A stretch of DNA of 64,000 nt. It comes from Salminus brasiliensis (taxonomy: Eukaryota > Chordata > Actinopteri > Characiformes > Bryconidae). This document shows, in pieces, positions 1-12,354 of this stretch. The notes beneath the pieces were generated by a model. It made no database searches and was not told where the DNA came from. It saw only the letters and a list, made by a program, of their open reading frames with translations. Location: contig NC_132883.1 in assembly GCF_030463535.1 (NCBI RefSeq), forward strand, positions 32,157,873 through 32,221,872. Reading direction: 5' to 3'. Made by a program: the position numbers and the translations under genes. The first letter of the stretch is position 1, and the number at the start of each line of letters is the position of its first letter.

Positions 1-329
1 GTTTACGACACAAACTAACCTGGCCATAGAATATTTGCCAATATTAATTATTAATTATTTATTTTATCAGATTTACCAAGGGGTTGGGTTGCTTTATATT
101 AGTCATTACATAGCCCAAGTGTTCCAAAAGCAGTCCAGCTTACCGCAGGATCTATTACATGTTCCTGTCCACTGTGAATGCCACTGCCAGAACCGTGATT
201 CATGATATGATTGGGCCAGCCCTATGTCAGTAAAGAAAATAACAAATGTACCGCAGACCAGCGTGTTTCAAGAGCCGGTGCTTAGGAAACAAACTCTTGC
301 GCTGACATTGTTTTGCCGAATGTACTACG

Positions 330-560
330 CAAGAAAGACCCACGCGAAAGGGATTGGTGTTCAACAATGTGATTGGACCAGCCCACTGTCAATCTCGCCG
401 CTGATCTACTTGGTTTTATGGGCCGGTCAGACCAAAAAAGGGTCGGCACTGTCGGTCCACCGGGAAAATGCCCGGTATGCCAGATGGCCAGTCCGTCTCT
501 GCCACCGTCTGACCGAAACTTTTTGGCTTAGCCCTGGAGCCCTAGAATAATGAGATGAGT
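330..560. repeat. GC-rich teleost dispersed repeat fragment
   Basis: A GC-rich island in AT-rich DNA contains GGGCCGGTCAGACC, TGCCCGGTATGCCAGATGG and CCAGTCCGTC. These words resemble a GC-rich repeat I recognise as common in many fish genomes, without a secure family name. The open frame across it (224-550) has no recognisable protein content. Confidence 0.35.
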
Positions 561-684
561 GGCGTTGCACCTTTGAACTGATGCCGCCCTGGATATTGCT
601 TTTGCAAAGACAGAATAGACAGTTCTGTGTGATGTTCCTTGGAAATGGATAAAGATGCATATGTGCGTGGAACAGTGGCTCAGT

Positions 685-975
685 GGGGCAGTGGTGGCTC
701 AGCGGTTAGAGCGCCGGGATATTGATAACAGGGTTGTGGGTTCGATTCCCGGGCTCAGCAAGCTGCCACTGTTGGGCCCTTGAGCAAGGCCCTTTACCCT
801 CTCTGCTCCCCGGGCGCTGGAGTTGGCTGCCCACCGCTCTGGGTGTGTGTGTGTGTACTCACTGCCCCTAACACGTGTGTGAGTGTGTGTTCACTACCAG
901 ATGGGTTAAATGCGGAGGACACATTTCGCTGTACAGTCTACACTGTACGGTGACAAATACGTGCACCTTTACCTT
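685..975 (+). repeat. tRNA-derived SINE, near full length
   Basis: The head has pol III box A (TGGCTCAGCGGTTAGAG) and box B (GGGTTCGATTCCCG). It is followed by the body 'ctgccactgttgggcccttgagcaaggcccttt', split here as ctgccactgttggg and cccttgagcaaggccc, a GT-rich stretch, and the gatgggttaaatgcggagg block. It is nearly identical to the copy at 49131 over the shared length, which suggests both are young. Confidence 0.85.
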
Positions 976-2993
976 AACATGTGCCTTCTTCAGTGCTGGA
1001 CAATGATCCATGCTGTCTTCTCTATTTTTCAAAATTGTCTTCAAAAAGACAGGTATCCCACTCTGTATCTTGGGTTGAAAACTCTCAAAGTTTTAATAGT
1101 GACACAGTGTTTTTAAAAAAACCCAGTGAATCATACAAATTGTTTACTGTTGACAGGGTGCCTCGACATGTGAATGGCTTTTGATTCTCATGGAAATGGT
1201 AGGTTAAGGCATCAAACGTAACGATGCATTCATTACTGCTGTTCGATTAAAGGCTATCTTCTGCAGCGTGTGTTTAACGCAGAACAACGGCCTCAGCTTT
1301 ATAATCAAACACCATAATTCATATAAAAATCCTGCTCAACAAAGCGCCAGGCATCACTGCCATAACCATTCTTTCGATGTTTGTTTTGCTGCCCTCCTTA
1401 GGCCAAAGATTGCTAGTGCAGGTGATGGGCTGTTTCCAAAAACATAAACGCACATTCGGTAATCTACCACCTCTTTGCTAAGATCTGTTTTCTCTGAACC
1501 ACAAGAACTCTAAGAAGTCACTGTAATTGTTGCACAAAACAATAGAACAATAGAACATTTATATGCTGTTACTGCACTGGTTATTTTCTGAATCTGGGGA
1601 GCACTCAAATGAGACTGTTGTTAAGGTCTGGTACAGAAGGCGAAACCACATTCAGTGAGATTTTGTCGTATTGTTTACTGGAATCGAAGACCACAAGTCT
1701 GCGTCGTTGACTCCTGTTCCATGATCTGGATGAAGGTTAGCTCCTCAATGGAATGGGCAAGCGGATTGTCATAATCTGTTGTACAGACGTTTTTCCCATA
1801 TTATCTTTTATCTTTTTATTGTATTTGATTCTCACATGGAATAAGGTTAGTTGGTCTTTCATTGCCGAGGATGCAGATCTTCAGGGCATTTGCTATGTTT
1901 GCTTTATGAGCGCCCCCTATGCATTCTTTACCTGTTTTGACCCGCCCAGTCCAGCCTTTGCACATATGATGCATTGTGAGGGCCATTGTGTTTGAGAGGT
2001 TTTGCCGTAAGGTGGGATCTCTGTTTTGGGTGGTGGTGGTGATACACAGCTTCGGGACACAGCTTGGCATCAGGATCTCTGATCATGTTGTTGGGTATTT
2101 CACCTACACTCAGTGTAGGTAATGCAATGTTTGTTTTTCCATCTATACTTTCTGCTGTAAATTCCATTCTCTTTTGCCAGCTGTTCCCACCATTCATGTG
2201 CAGGTTTTAAGTGTGTATGACATCAAATACAAAAATAAACTAGCCAAAGACATATTGCTTTGGTTATCTAAAATCGCATAAAGTTTAGCAGCTCCAGCTA
2301 GCTTTATGTGGATTTTTAAGTATTTTTGAAGTAAGGATTAATATTCTGCCGTAGAAGCCATCCTCCTTTCATCTTCTTTTTCTTTTTTTTATGTTTGCCT
2401 TTAGAATATGCTGGAATTTATTTAAGTCTATTCTTCCCTCTCCTAGTAAAATGTTCAGTTTTGCCACTGGCTGCAACGCAAGCCCAAAGTATGATCAGTT
2501 CCACAGTCAGTTTGAATTGTCTTTCCAGCAATCTTACAGGCAGTTCTATTAAAGTTTCCCTGGTCTTCCAGACATCAATTTGACCTCCGCTGTACCGGTA
2601 ACTGACATTTCTTAATTACAATTGAAACTGCTTAGCTACATGGAAACTGCTTAGCTTTCTTTTGGGAGTGACTTTTGGGAAACTTACCCGAAGGCTCAAC
2701 TCTCTTCGAGGTGTCTAATCTTTTGCACGTTGCTCCTTTTTTGCAAATTGAACAAAACAAAAAAATGCTTCTTCTTTACCTTAATTTATTTTGGAGATCA
2801 ATCTTCTACTCACTTAACTATTCACATTAAAAGAAAACAACCAAGGTACTTTAAAGTTTACATGCCACTCTATCCCAAGTTGGTTTTTGCATTTAGAATG
2901 TACCTTTGCAAGATTTTGTTTTTAATTAAGATTTTTCTACTAAACTGATTTTGTTTTGTGGTTCAAAAAACATTTGTAGACATCTGTAGGTTA
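976..2993. other. Unassigned intergenic sequence
   Basis: AT-rich sequence with short open frames on both strands and no coding signature. I see no gene, RNA gene or clear repeat. The 80-90 aa frames between 1753 and 2197 lie opposite one another and match nothing I recognise. Confidence 0.5.
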
Positions 2994-3185
2994 TAGTCAT
3001 GGGCAAAAATATTTACGCCTCTACACATCTTTCAGAAAATACACCACATCTCCCACATTACTGATGCAATTACAAATGCTGTGGTACGATGTAAATATTT
3101 TTTTTTTCTCTTTTTACTTTTGACCATTCTCAACACCCCAGCAGCAATGAGAATAGCTAAATAAGTTTAAATAAAATCAGTCAGA
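2994..3185. mobile_element. Probable Tc1-type terminal repeat remnant
   Basis: The sequence 'gtcatgggcaaaaatattta' begins a stretch similar to ends of Tc1 elements common in fish (cat-gggcaaaaatatt...). No transposase or opposite end is visible. Confidence 0.35.
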
Positions 3186-5329
3186 TTTTTAATATGTCAT
3201 GTTTGTCATGTTTGTTTATCAAGTAGTATACTTGTATTTATTATGCAACGCTATCTTTGTTGTGTTAAGTCAGTTTGTTCGCTTAGTATATGTTTGGTAT
3301 ATATTTTTATTAAACACTAGTCATAAGTGTGTGTGGCAGACAATCTGAAAAACATTGTGCCATCATTCTGCAACATTTATCTTGTCCAACCATATCTAAA
3401 ACATAGTATATTAAACGTTTCTTAAGTGACTTTTTCTCCCAGAAGTGCAGTGGAATAATTTGGTAAGTACCCTCGATTTTACTCCCTCTCTCTCTCTCTT
3501 GCTCTCATCACCCATCACATGCTCTTGATTGACTGAGCAGTCCTCAGTTCCATCTTAACCGCACACTGTACCTAATATATTCACTTTTAGTTAGTGTTGA
3601 GTTCCAGTGTTTTCCACTCATCTAAACTGGATTTACCCCAATAGTCGAGGTAAGATCACTTTTTTTAATGTGCTATGCACAAAATGATTACAGACAAATG
3701 GACTCCTACCACTGAATACTGTCATTTACAGTGTAAAAGAAAACTTGCAATGAAGCTGTTTTTAAATGTTCTTGTTGCTGCTTAATTTCCCTTTTAAAAG
3801 CCCTTTTATTTGATTTTGCCTCATACACAGGAGAACATGCATATAATGTCTGTAAATTGTTTTATTAGGTAATATTCTACTTTAAAGAAAGACATTTTTA
3901 TTTTGGATTTTTCCCTTGATAAACAACTATCCTGTCTGCATTAGCTTTGCGACCTACCTTTGTAACGCGTCATGCTTCTAGTAGAAGTTTCTAAATCAGG
4001 TTTTACAGTTCATATGACTACTGAAACAACCACTCACAGCTGAACTGAACTCATCACATGTATGACATTTGGAATTAGTTGGTTCTTGAGGTATGTTTGT
4101 AACAGAGGTCTTGTAGATTCTGATGTAAATCATACAGATTGATATACAATGGTTATACAATTCCCTAAAAGTGAGAAAACTGGAATATATATACACCGGT
4201 TTTTATTTAAACTCTTACTACATGCGTTCACTGCAAGTAAGACAAAAGGAGACATACTTAGTATGTCGTTTTTAGTATCAAAGTAAGTGACTAAACTGGC
4301 AGTTTAATTAAGCGGTTAGCTCCATTTTACATTTGACATTGAGATAGAAAAGACAGGCAGATGCAACTTGGTGAGAAAACAATTTATCAAGACTGTTTTT
4401 CATACCTAATAGAAACTTAAATTAAAAGCATTGTATTAAGGGTTTAGTTTAGTTTGTTGCTTTTCAGTTTCAAAACCATGCAGCTTTTAAGCACGGAAAC
4501 ATTAAAAACCTGTTAAACCAAGTTAATGAACCTGTAATTGGAATGAAATCCATAGTTAGCATGTGCATGTTAATTTTGTCACCTACTCTGTGCTTAAGTA
4601 GTTTATTTGTTCATGTATGTTGTTCTTAACTTGCTTGGTTGTTTAATGCCTTAGACCTCGTCATTTCATTTTTACATTTAAGTAAATCTGCATGAATGAG
4701 TCAGATTTGCAGCATGAGTTGAGGACGACAACTGGTCATCCATGACTACACCAAAGCTTTGTTCTTCTGTAGATTGAATTTAAAGTGATCAGCTGCCATC
4801 CAAGACGAGACGTCAGTGAGACATGCTTAGATGCAGGTAGAAATCTGTGCGTCAGAAGGTAGGGGAAAAAAGGATGAGTGCAGTTTCATATTTACCACTG
4901 AAGACCTATTGTTGATAGGTCGATATGTTGATATTTTTAACAGTTTTATTAATTGATGAACATGACTGGTGCAGATTCTTTAAACGTAATTACTGATATG
5001 TAATGTTCAATATAGAATTCCTTGGACCATTAAGTCAGTATTGATGTTTTTTGCTGAATATGGAGTAAAAATATGGACTGCAGCATAAATTTGTTGGCAT
5101 TTTAGATATATATATATTTTTTTTTTAATTGGAGCATTTTTATGTGAATAAACAAATTGAACAACATTTAATTATATTGGCTTTACACTCCATGATTATT
5201 TCACTTTCTTGGTTAATCTTTGTTTGTGCTGGAGTTTCATTTCATATATTCACAGATTTAGTGAAGATGAATAAGTAACTTTTGCTAACCAAACTGTATT
5301 ATTTGTTTTTATGGTCTAATGCACTACTG
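3186..5329. other. Unassigned sequence upstream of adora2a
   Basis: AT-rich, with a short CT run near 3485-3502. It could hold non-coding 5' exons or enhancers of adora2a, but nothing can be assigned from sequence. Confidence 0.45.
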
Positions 5330-5530
5330 CTGTGACTCGGAGGTCACAAGTTAAAATCCCAAGTCATGCTGTTTATCAGTGGACGGAGACAAAGAGAGCA
5401 CAATTGGCCAATTGGCTCTCTCAGGGTGGGTAAATGGTGTTCTCTTTCCTCTCTTGGCGTCTGTGCAGTACAGTGGAGCTGGGGGCCTGGTGCTTTCCTC
5501 TGAGCGTGTTGGCTGGCAAATCCACTATAC
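5330..5530 (+). repeat. Degenerate tRNA-derived SINE
   Basis: A box-B-like ggtcacaagttaaaatccc is followed by 'gagcacaattggccaattgg', 'ctctctcagggtgggtaaat' and 'cgtgttggctggcaaatcc'. This order is familiar from teleost SINEs with a tRNA head. It is clearly older than the copies at 685 and 49131. Confidence 0.45.
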
Positions 5531-6151
5531 GAAAACACACATCCATTCCCTTACAAACTTTAAGTACTTGTGTTATTCTCTGATAAAACAACACAGAGTT
5601 AGTTTAAAAGGTTAATACGGTGTCTGGCAAAGCTCAACACACTGCAAAAGAAAAATGAGTTGCAAACTCAGAAAACATGTCTTTTAAAATACACATGGAC
5701 TCCATTTAAGAAAGTGCAGCACATTCACTGATGCAGTGCAGGTTTTATTTAGGACAATCACACCCGATTGTCATCCCATTGATTGAGACACCCATTGATT
5801 TGTTTCATTTGTTTGAGTTGGTTCTCCTTACTTACTTCTAGGACTTTTAGGATAATAAAGTTTAAGGTCAAATGTAATGGGTTCACAAACTTTCAAGCAC
5901 ACAAGGTCCCTTTCAGTGTCCTCCAAAAACAACACTTGTGTTGTGACTGGAATTGCAGTGGTTCTGAAGTTGCATTTGTTTTGTCCGTTTGCATCATGTC
6001 TGTGCATTTCATAAATGTAGAGCATTTGTTGACATTTTGATGAAAGTTCCCTCATATATTCTAAACTCATCAGCAGTCTGTTCTGAGAATCTGGGATTTT
6101 CTCATTGCAGGGCTAAGGTGGACTCTTGTGAGTAGCTGCTTCCCTGCAGTT

Positions 6152-6205
6152 ATGGACGTTGTGGTACAGCTTTATACCTCCTCTCCAGCAAGCTTACCAT
6201 GCTGA
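6152..6205 (+). promoter_or_regulatory. Short uORF overlapping the adora2a start codon
   Basis: An ATG at 6152 with G at -3 and G at +4 opens a 17-codon frame. Its TGA at 6203-6205 lies inside the first codons of adora2a, so the two frames overlap by 7 bases. It lies in the same exon as the receptor start. Mammalian A2A mRNAs are known to carry upstream frames that repress translation. A similar role here is inference. Confidence 0.5.
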
Positions 6206-8004
6206 GTGATGCCTCCAACGTGATGTACATGCTCCTGGAGCTACTAATTGCTCTGCTCTCCATCATGGGCAATGTACTTGTTTGCTGGGCAGTGTGTCTT
6301 AACACCAACCTCCAGAGCATCACCAATTTTTTTGTAGTCTCCTTGGCTATAGCAGACATAGCTGTAGGTGTTTTGGCAATACCATTCTCTGTTGTGATCA
6401 GCACAGGTTTCTGTGCCAATTTCTATGGTTGCCTGTTTATTGCCTGTTTTGTGTTAGTGTTGACACAAAGCTCCATTTTCAGCCAACTGGCAATAGCCAT
6501 TGATCGCTACATTGCCATCAAGATTCCACTTAGGTAAGTGGATAGAATAGGTGTAAATCAACATATTGTTTCAGATCATGTTTTGTAACCCCTCTACAAT
6601 GTCTTTAAGGATTTCTTTTTTAATTTATATAGAAAATCTGTTTCAATGGAATATCACTGAGGCTCTTATTCCTGATATTAGTGGTATTTATAATAATAAA
6701 CAAAATAAGAGCAAATTTTATATTAGACACCAATTATAATTGCTCATAACTATCATTTATCACTAATGACAGGTTGTAAATATAAAGTAATATAAAATTC
6801 CATCTCATAAAGATGAATGCATTCTGGTAACTCATGCAGTCATTATCTCTAGCCCTTGAGTAGCTTCATACACTGTACATAGGAGGATGTCTGTGTTTAC
6901 CATACTGTCTGTCCGTCTGACTGGCAATCCCGAAGGGCAATACAGGGCCAGGATTATTTTCTTTCTACATCACTTATTGAACTTTCACATCTGCAGAAAG
7001 TAAAAGAAACAGGCCAAAAAACTCAGCTGTTCTCCCACACTGACCAAACATTACTGAAAATAGATTCCAACTCATTGAGTTGACATTTCAAGTTGCATTT
7101 TTCCAATTTTTTTCTCCTGTAAGCATGGTTCAATTAAGTTCTATGGCTGTCTACAACTGTTATTATTAAGTGGTTTAAAGGAGATTACAGCCTTTAGTAG
7201 TATGTTTAACATCCATGAAAATGCAACCTATTGTAATTATATAATGATTCATGTTTATAAAAACACACAAGTCTCACATTCTCTGGCTGTCTCTCTTTCT
7301 TTTTCAGGTACAACAGCTTAGTGACTGGGAAGCGTGCCAAAGGCATCATTGCAGTCTGTTGGGTTCTGTCTGTAATAATTGGTCTGACACCTATTCTGGG
7401 CTGGCACGAGATCCATAGAGTGGAGCTCTTTAACAGCAGCTGTCCTGCAGGCATGATGGAGTGTCTTTTTGAGAAGGTGGTTGTCATGGATTACATGGTC
7501 TATTTTAACTTCTTTGCCTGTGTATTAGTGCCTTTGCTTTTTATGCTGGCTATTTACTTGTGCATCTTTATGGTGGCACGCCACCAGCTTAAATGCATTA
7601 AGATGAAATCCATGCCGTGTGAGCTCAAGTCACGCTCCACCCTACAAAAGGAGATCCAGGCAGCTAAGTCACTGGCCATCATTGTTGGACTGTTTGCAGT
7701 CTGCTGGCTGCCACTGCATATTATCAACTGTTTTACTCTGTTTTGTTCACAGTGTGACCGGCCAGCTGTGTGGATTATGTACTTGGCTATTATCCTCTCT
7801 CATGCTAATTCTGTGGTAAACCCATTCATTTATGCTTACCGCATCCGAGAATTCCGGCATACCTTTCGAAAGATTGTTTACTTTTATATATTAGGTCGAC
7901 AAGATCCTCTGTTAAGCAGATTAACTTCAGTCCATACCATCATGACAGATTCATTTAGTGTGAAGATCAACAGTATTACTAACAATATTACTAACAACTG
8001 TTAA
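6199..8004 (+). CDS. adora2a: Adenosine A2A-type receptor (343 aa, two coding exons)
   Basis: Class A GPCR of the plasma membrane that binds adenosine and, in its family, couples to Gs and raises cAMP. The coding exons are 6199-6533 and 7308-8004. The intron (gtaagt...ttttcag) splits the Arg112 codon, just after the IPLR sequence, the intron site typical of adenosine receptors. Visible motifs are GNVLVCW in TM1, DRY at 102-104, CWLP at 244-247 and NPFIY at 283-287. The ligand-pocket residues known from human A2A are present: Thr89, Phe166, Glu167, His249, Asn252, Ser276 and His277. Asn154 (NSS) is a glycosylation site in loop 2. TM1-TM2 resemble A2A more than A2B. Unlike mammalian A2A (about 410 aa) the tail after NPxxY is only about 55 residues. 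The pair equivalent to human Cys74-Cys146 is missing. A 5'UTR exon probably begins at 6111 after a cag acceptor. Teleosts have two A2A paralogs, and I cannot say which this is. Confidence 0.95.
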
Positions 8005-8628
8005 TGTAACAAAAATCAATTCCAGTCAGTATTTCAACTGTATACCTGTCAAGTGCCAGCCAACTTGCAATGGGTATCAAACTGCATTATTCATTTCCCA
8101 AGAGTTCCCTTGCCAGGCCCTTTTACTACAAAGCTGGAGGAAAGAGAAGGGAGGAATGTGGTATCATTGTTGATCTTTTTTACTTATTTTATGTTATTTA
8201 AATAGCAGTGTCAATCATTTATTGTTTATTCTTGTAGGTTTCATTAAGGTACCCTTGATTGTGAACACTGAATGGGCAAGTCATGACCAAATTTATCTTA
8301 ACCTTAATAGGGGACAAAATGTCAAAATACAATAAGCATGAACGTCTAAAGCATAAACTGGCTACACTGGAAGAGCCAACAAATGTTTTTGTTGTTGTTT
8401 TTTTTTGTTTGTTTTTTTGTTATTCATGGCAAAATGATTAACCTAATTTACTATTGGAGATCATTTTTCATTTTATGTTTATTTATTTGTTTCTTTGCCA
8501 TCAAAAAGCTTATATTTTAATGATTTTTTTCATTGCCTGGGCACACTCTTAAAAGAAATTAATATTGGTCAATTGTATGTAGAATGTCATTGTCACAGAA
8601 TGTTTAAAATCAGATGTGACATTTACTA

Positions 8629-8634
8629 AATAAA
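8629..8634 (+). terminator. Candidate adora2a polyadenylation signal
   Basis: An AATAAA hexamer lies about 625 bases after the adora2a stop codon in AT-rich sequence. It is the first clear canonical signal downstream. No transcript end can be seen from sequence alone. Confidence 0.4.
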
Positions 8635-10724
8635 GTTAATTAAACTAAATAAGTAAACACAATGCAAGTTTAACTTATAAATGAAGATGATTGAATACAT
8701 GTAGATCCAACATTTTAAAGTCCTTCATCATTTGAATAATCATCCTTATTCAAAGACAATGTAGCTCCACCACTACCACTAATCCAAGGCATGGCTAAGA
8801 ACATATGGCAAGAAGAAGTATTTATTTATTGTCTTGAAACAATCATCTTTATCATAGGCCTTCAGTAGTACAAACGCTGAAGGAAACTTCATAATGAACC
8901 TCAACTTCATTATGGCTATCTTCCAGTAATGGGAAAAATAATGATGCTATCCCCAAAGAATATGCCTCTTGAGGTTTTGTGCTCTGTCACACACTGTGGG
9001 GTCCTGTGACTATTTTCCATTATTTTTCATATGTCCCGAATGATTTCAAGTTACAGTGTCAGGAGATGGTGAGAGCTTCTTGTCCAACTATACATTTGCC
9101 TTTTAGGGTTGAGGGCTATGCCAGTCCAGTATTATGTCATTAAAAAGACTAATATAAGGTCTACAGGAGATTCCAGTCATCTTGTCATATCTGGAGTCTG
9201 TTCATGCCTTGTAAAAAAAACTCATGATCCAAACAACGTATTTAAAACATAATTTAAAGTTATTTTTAGACCCATGGAATTTATATTGCATCTGCATCAA
9301 GACAATGTGTAATGGGTTTACTATTTATGCATACATAATCATTTGACTGTGGTGGAAAAACCGTGACAGAAATGAAAAGCTGAGTCTCTGAGTCAGGATC
9401 AAAGTGAGTAACAAATTTATTGGAGTAAGACAATGCAATGCATAAAATCTTCCTCTCAGCAAAACTTCAGATTTCTTTATACCCTCAGCCCCAACCTGGT
9501 TATACTACAATGTAGTTAGAAGCAAAATCATCACTGTATAACATATTTACTCTTTTGCAACTGTTAGCAGTGTTCGGGCACATTCTGTCCCCAGTGCACC
9601 CTCCTCACACCGGCCTTGACTGGTGTCGGCCAGCATATCTATGCAGCCTGGGGTGAAAGAGGAAGAGAGGAACAGGATGTGTCAGCACACCGCTATCTGC
9701 TACATATAAGTTGGCTGCCTGTACAGAGAGTTCGAAAACTAACAGTTCTAGTTACACAAGCATACTGTAATCATCAGGTCATCACTGATTAAAATAAATT
9801 AATAATGCCCTCTTACTGATTAGGAATTACTTTAATAAACAAATTCCATCACAAGACATATATACTTTACCTCAAATCTATGTATCAAATATCCCACATA
9901 TTTTAAGCCATACAAAGGACAATACAAATCTTAAAGAATAAATAATTAAAACGTAGATTATTTTCCCTAGTACTACAACTGCTAATGATAATATACAGTA
10001 CAACAGGGTCTCTATTTTGGTAAGTGTGTGGTGTGTGGTGTGGGGTGTGGTGTTCACTCTCTATCTCATGAATGACAAAAGCTTGCCTGTGAGAAACCAT
10101 ATGTTAAAATGTGGTAAATGTGGTGTGAGACTGACTAATGTCCAGCAAATTTTGATACCCTATACAGAAACTAAAAATGATCACTCGTTTGCAGGTTGCT
10201 TAACTAACCAGATAAAGCAATGTATCTAGAAATTGGATACCATTTTCCTTTAAAACAAATTCTCAGATAAAGAATAAATTAACTTTTTGACCTACAAGAC
10301 CTACAATCACACAGGAGATAAAGTAGCACAAATCAGTTCACACTAAAACTGACGCTTATATGTAAAATAACAATTTTGTGGGAATATTTTTATCTAAACC
10401 ACCCAATCACTCAATAAATGTTCAAAACAAGAAATGATGCAGAAATACCTCCAGCTCTAAAGTCAAAGATAGGCAGGTTTAAAACTTAATGTAAACAAAG
10501 TTTTGAAGGAGATTTAAAGACTAAATCACTAATATATAATGTGTCAATTTGAGACAGCCAGTGTTTCCCAAGGCAGTCTAAATAAGTCTGATTCTGCTTG
10601 CAGTTTATATATCTTTCTTATCTGGACTTCTGGACAAAGGCTACTTCAACATATATTTTGTTGTCCAATGTGGTTGATTCAATTCCGCTTGTATCGAGGT
10701 GATGTACTTCTATTTCCACCTAGA
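8635..10724. other. Unassigned intergenic sequence with a possible old LTR
   Basis: AT-rich sequence without coding signal. Between about 9350 and 9800 a less AT-rich stretch, read on the minus strand, has a TATA-like and a poly(A)-like hexamer spaced as in an LTR. No target duplication was found. A GT-rich run lies at 10020-10055. Confidence 0.35.
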
Positions 10725-10732
10725 TAAAAAAA

Positions 10733-10786
<54 letters not shown>
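10725..10786. repeat. Poly(A) plus (TA)n microsatellite
   Basis: About 26 A residues run straight into a (TA)n tract that ends at the Tc1 left terminus. The (TA)n resumes at 12358-12404 on the other side of the element, so the transposon sits inside one microsatellite. Confidence 0.9.
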
Positions 10787-10789
<3 letters not shown>

Positions 10790-12354
10790 TCATGCCCGAA
10801 AGTATTCATACCCCTGTCAAAGTTTGACTTAAATTTACTTTTATTTAACCAGAAATTATATTTTTGCCTGGAAATGACACAGGCATCTCCCAGGAGATAA
10901 CACGATGATGTACAAGAGGCATCATTGTGGGAAAAAATATTTCTCAGCTTTTATACACATTTGAACAAAAAGTGGCATGTCCAAAATTATTCATACCCTT
11001 CTCAATAATTAATAGAAAAGCCTTTATTGGCTATTACAGCAATCAAACGCTTCCTGTAATTGCTGACCAGCTTTTTGCATGTCTCCACTGGTATTTTTGC
11101 CCATTCATCTTTAGTGATGAGCTCCAACTCTTTGAGGTTCGAGGGTCTCCTTGCCATCACCCTGATCTTTAGCTCCCTCCACAGATTCTCAATTGGATTC
11201 AAGTCAGGACTCTGGCTGGGCCACTGCAAAACATTAATGTTTTTGTCTGCTAACCATTTCTTCACCACTTTGGCTGTGTGTTTTGGGTCGTTGTCGTGCT
11301 GAAATGTCCACCGGTTCCCAAGGCCAAGTTTCTCTGCAGACTGCCTGATGTTGTTGTTGAGAATCTTGATGTATTGCTCTTTTTTCATGGTGCCATTTAC
11401 TGCAATCAAGTTCCCTGGTCCATTGGCTGAAAAACACCCCCAAAACATTAGGTTCCCACCACCATGTTTGACAGTGGGGATGGTGTTCTTAGGGTTGAAG
11501 GCTTCTCCTTTTTTACGCCAAATGGTGCACACATCATTGTGGCCAAACAATTCAATTTTTGTTTCATCTGACCATAAAACAGAACACCAGAAGTCTTCTT
11601 CTTTGTCCAGATGAGCATTTGCAAAGGTCAAGCGGGCTTTTGTGTGCCTTTTCTGGAGAAGTGGTGTCCTCCTTGGCCTGCGTCCGTGGAACCCAGCAGT
11701 GTGCAGTGTCCGTTGAACTGTCTGCCTTGAGATGTCGCCACCAGCAGAGTCCAGATTCACCAGGATGGCCTTGGTGGTGATCCTTGGATTTTTCTTCACC
11801 TCTCTCACTATTCTCCTGGCCAGCACAGGTGTCACTTTTGGCTTCCGACCACATCTTCTGAGATTTTCCACAGTGCGGAACTTCTTGTATTTTTTAATAA
11901 TACTTTGCACTGTTGCCACTGGAACTTGAAAACATTTTGATATGGCTTTATAGCCCTTTCCTGACTTGTGAGCGGCCACAATGCACAGCCGCAGGTCCTT
12001 AGTGAGCTCCTGTTTTTCTCCTGTTGAGTTGATTAAAACAGCTGTTCCCAGTGAATCAGGGTAATTAGGATGCTTTAAAACAGCTTGGACTATTTGGAAT
12101 GGTATAGAACTTTGGATTTTCCCATATACTGTGACAGTTTTCAAAGGGTATGAATAATTTTGGACATGCCACTTTTTGTTCAAATGTGTATAAAAGCTGA
12201 GAAATACTTTTTCCCACAATGATGCCTCTTGTACATCATCGTGTTATCTCCTGGGAGATGCCTGTGTCGTTTCAAGGCAAAAATATAACTTCTGGTTAAA
12301 TAAAAGTAAATTTAGGTCAAACTTTGCCAGGGGTATGAATACTTTCGGGCATGA

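Noticed and set aside
1753-2197. Overlapping 80-90 codon frames on both strands
   Set aside because: They lie opposite each other, show no domain and no splice context, and fit chance in this composition.
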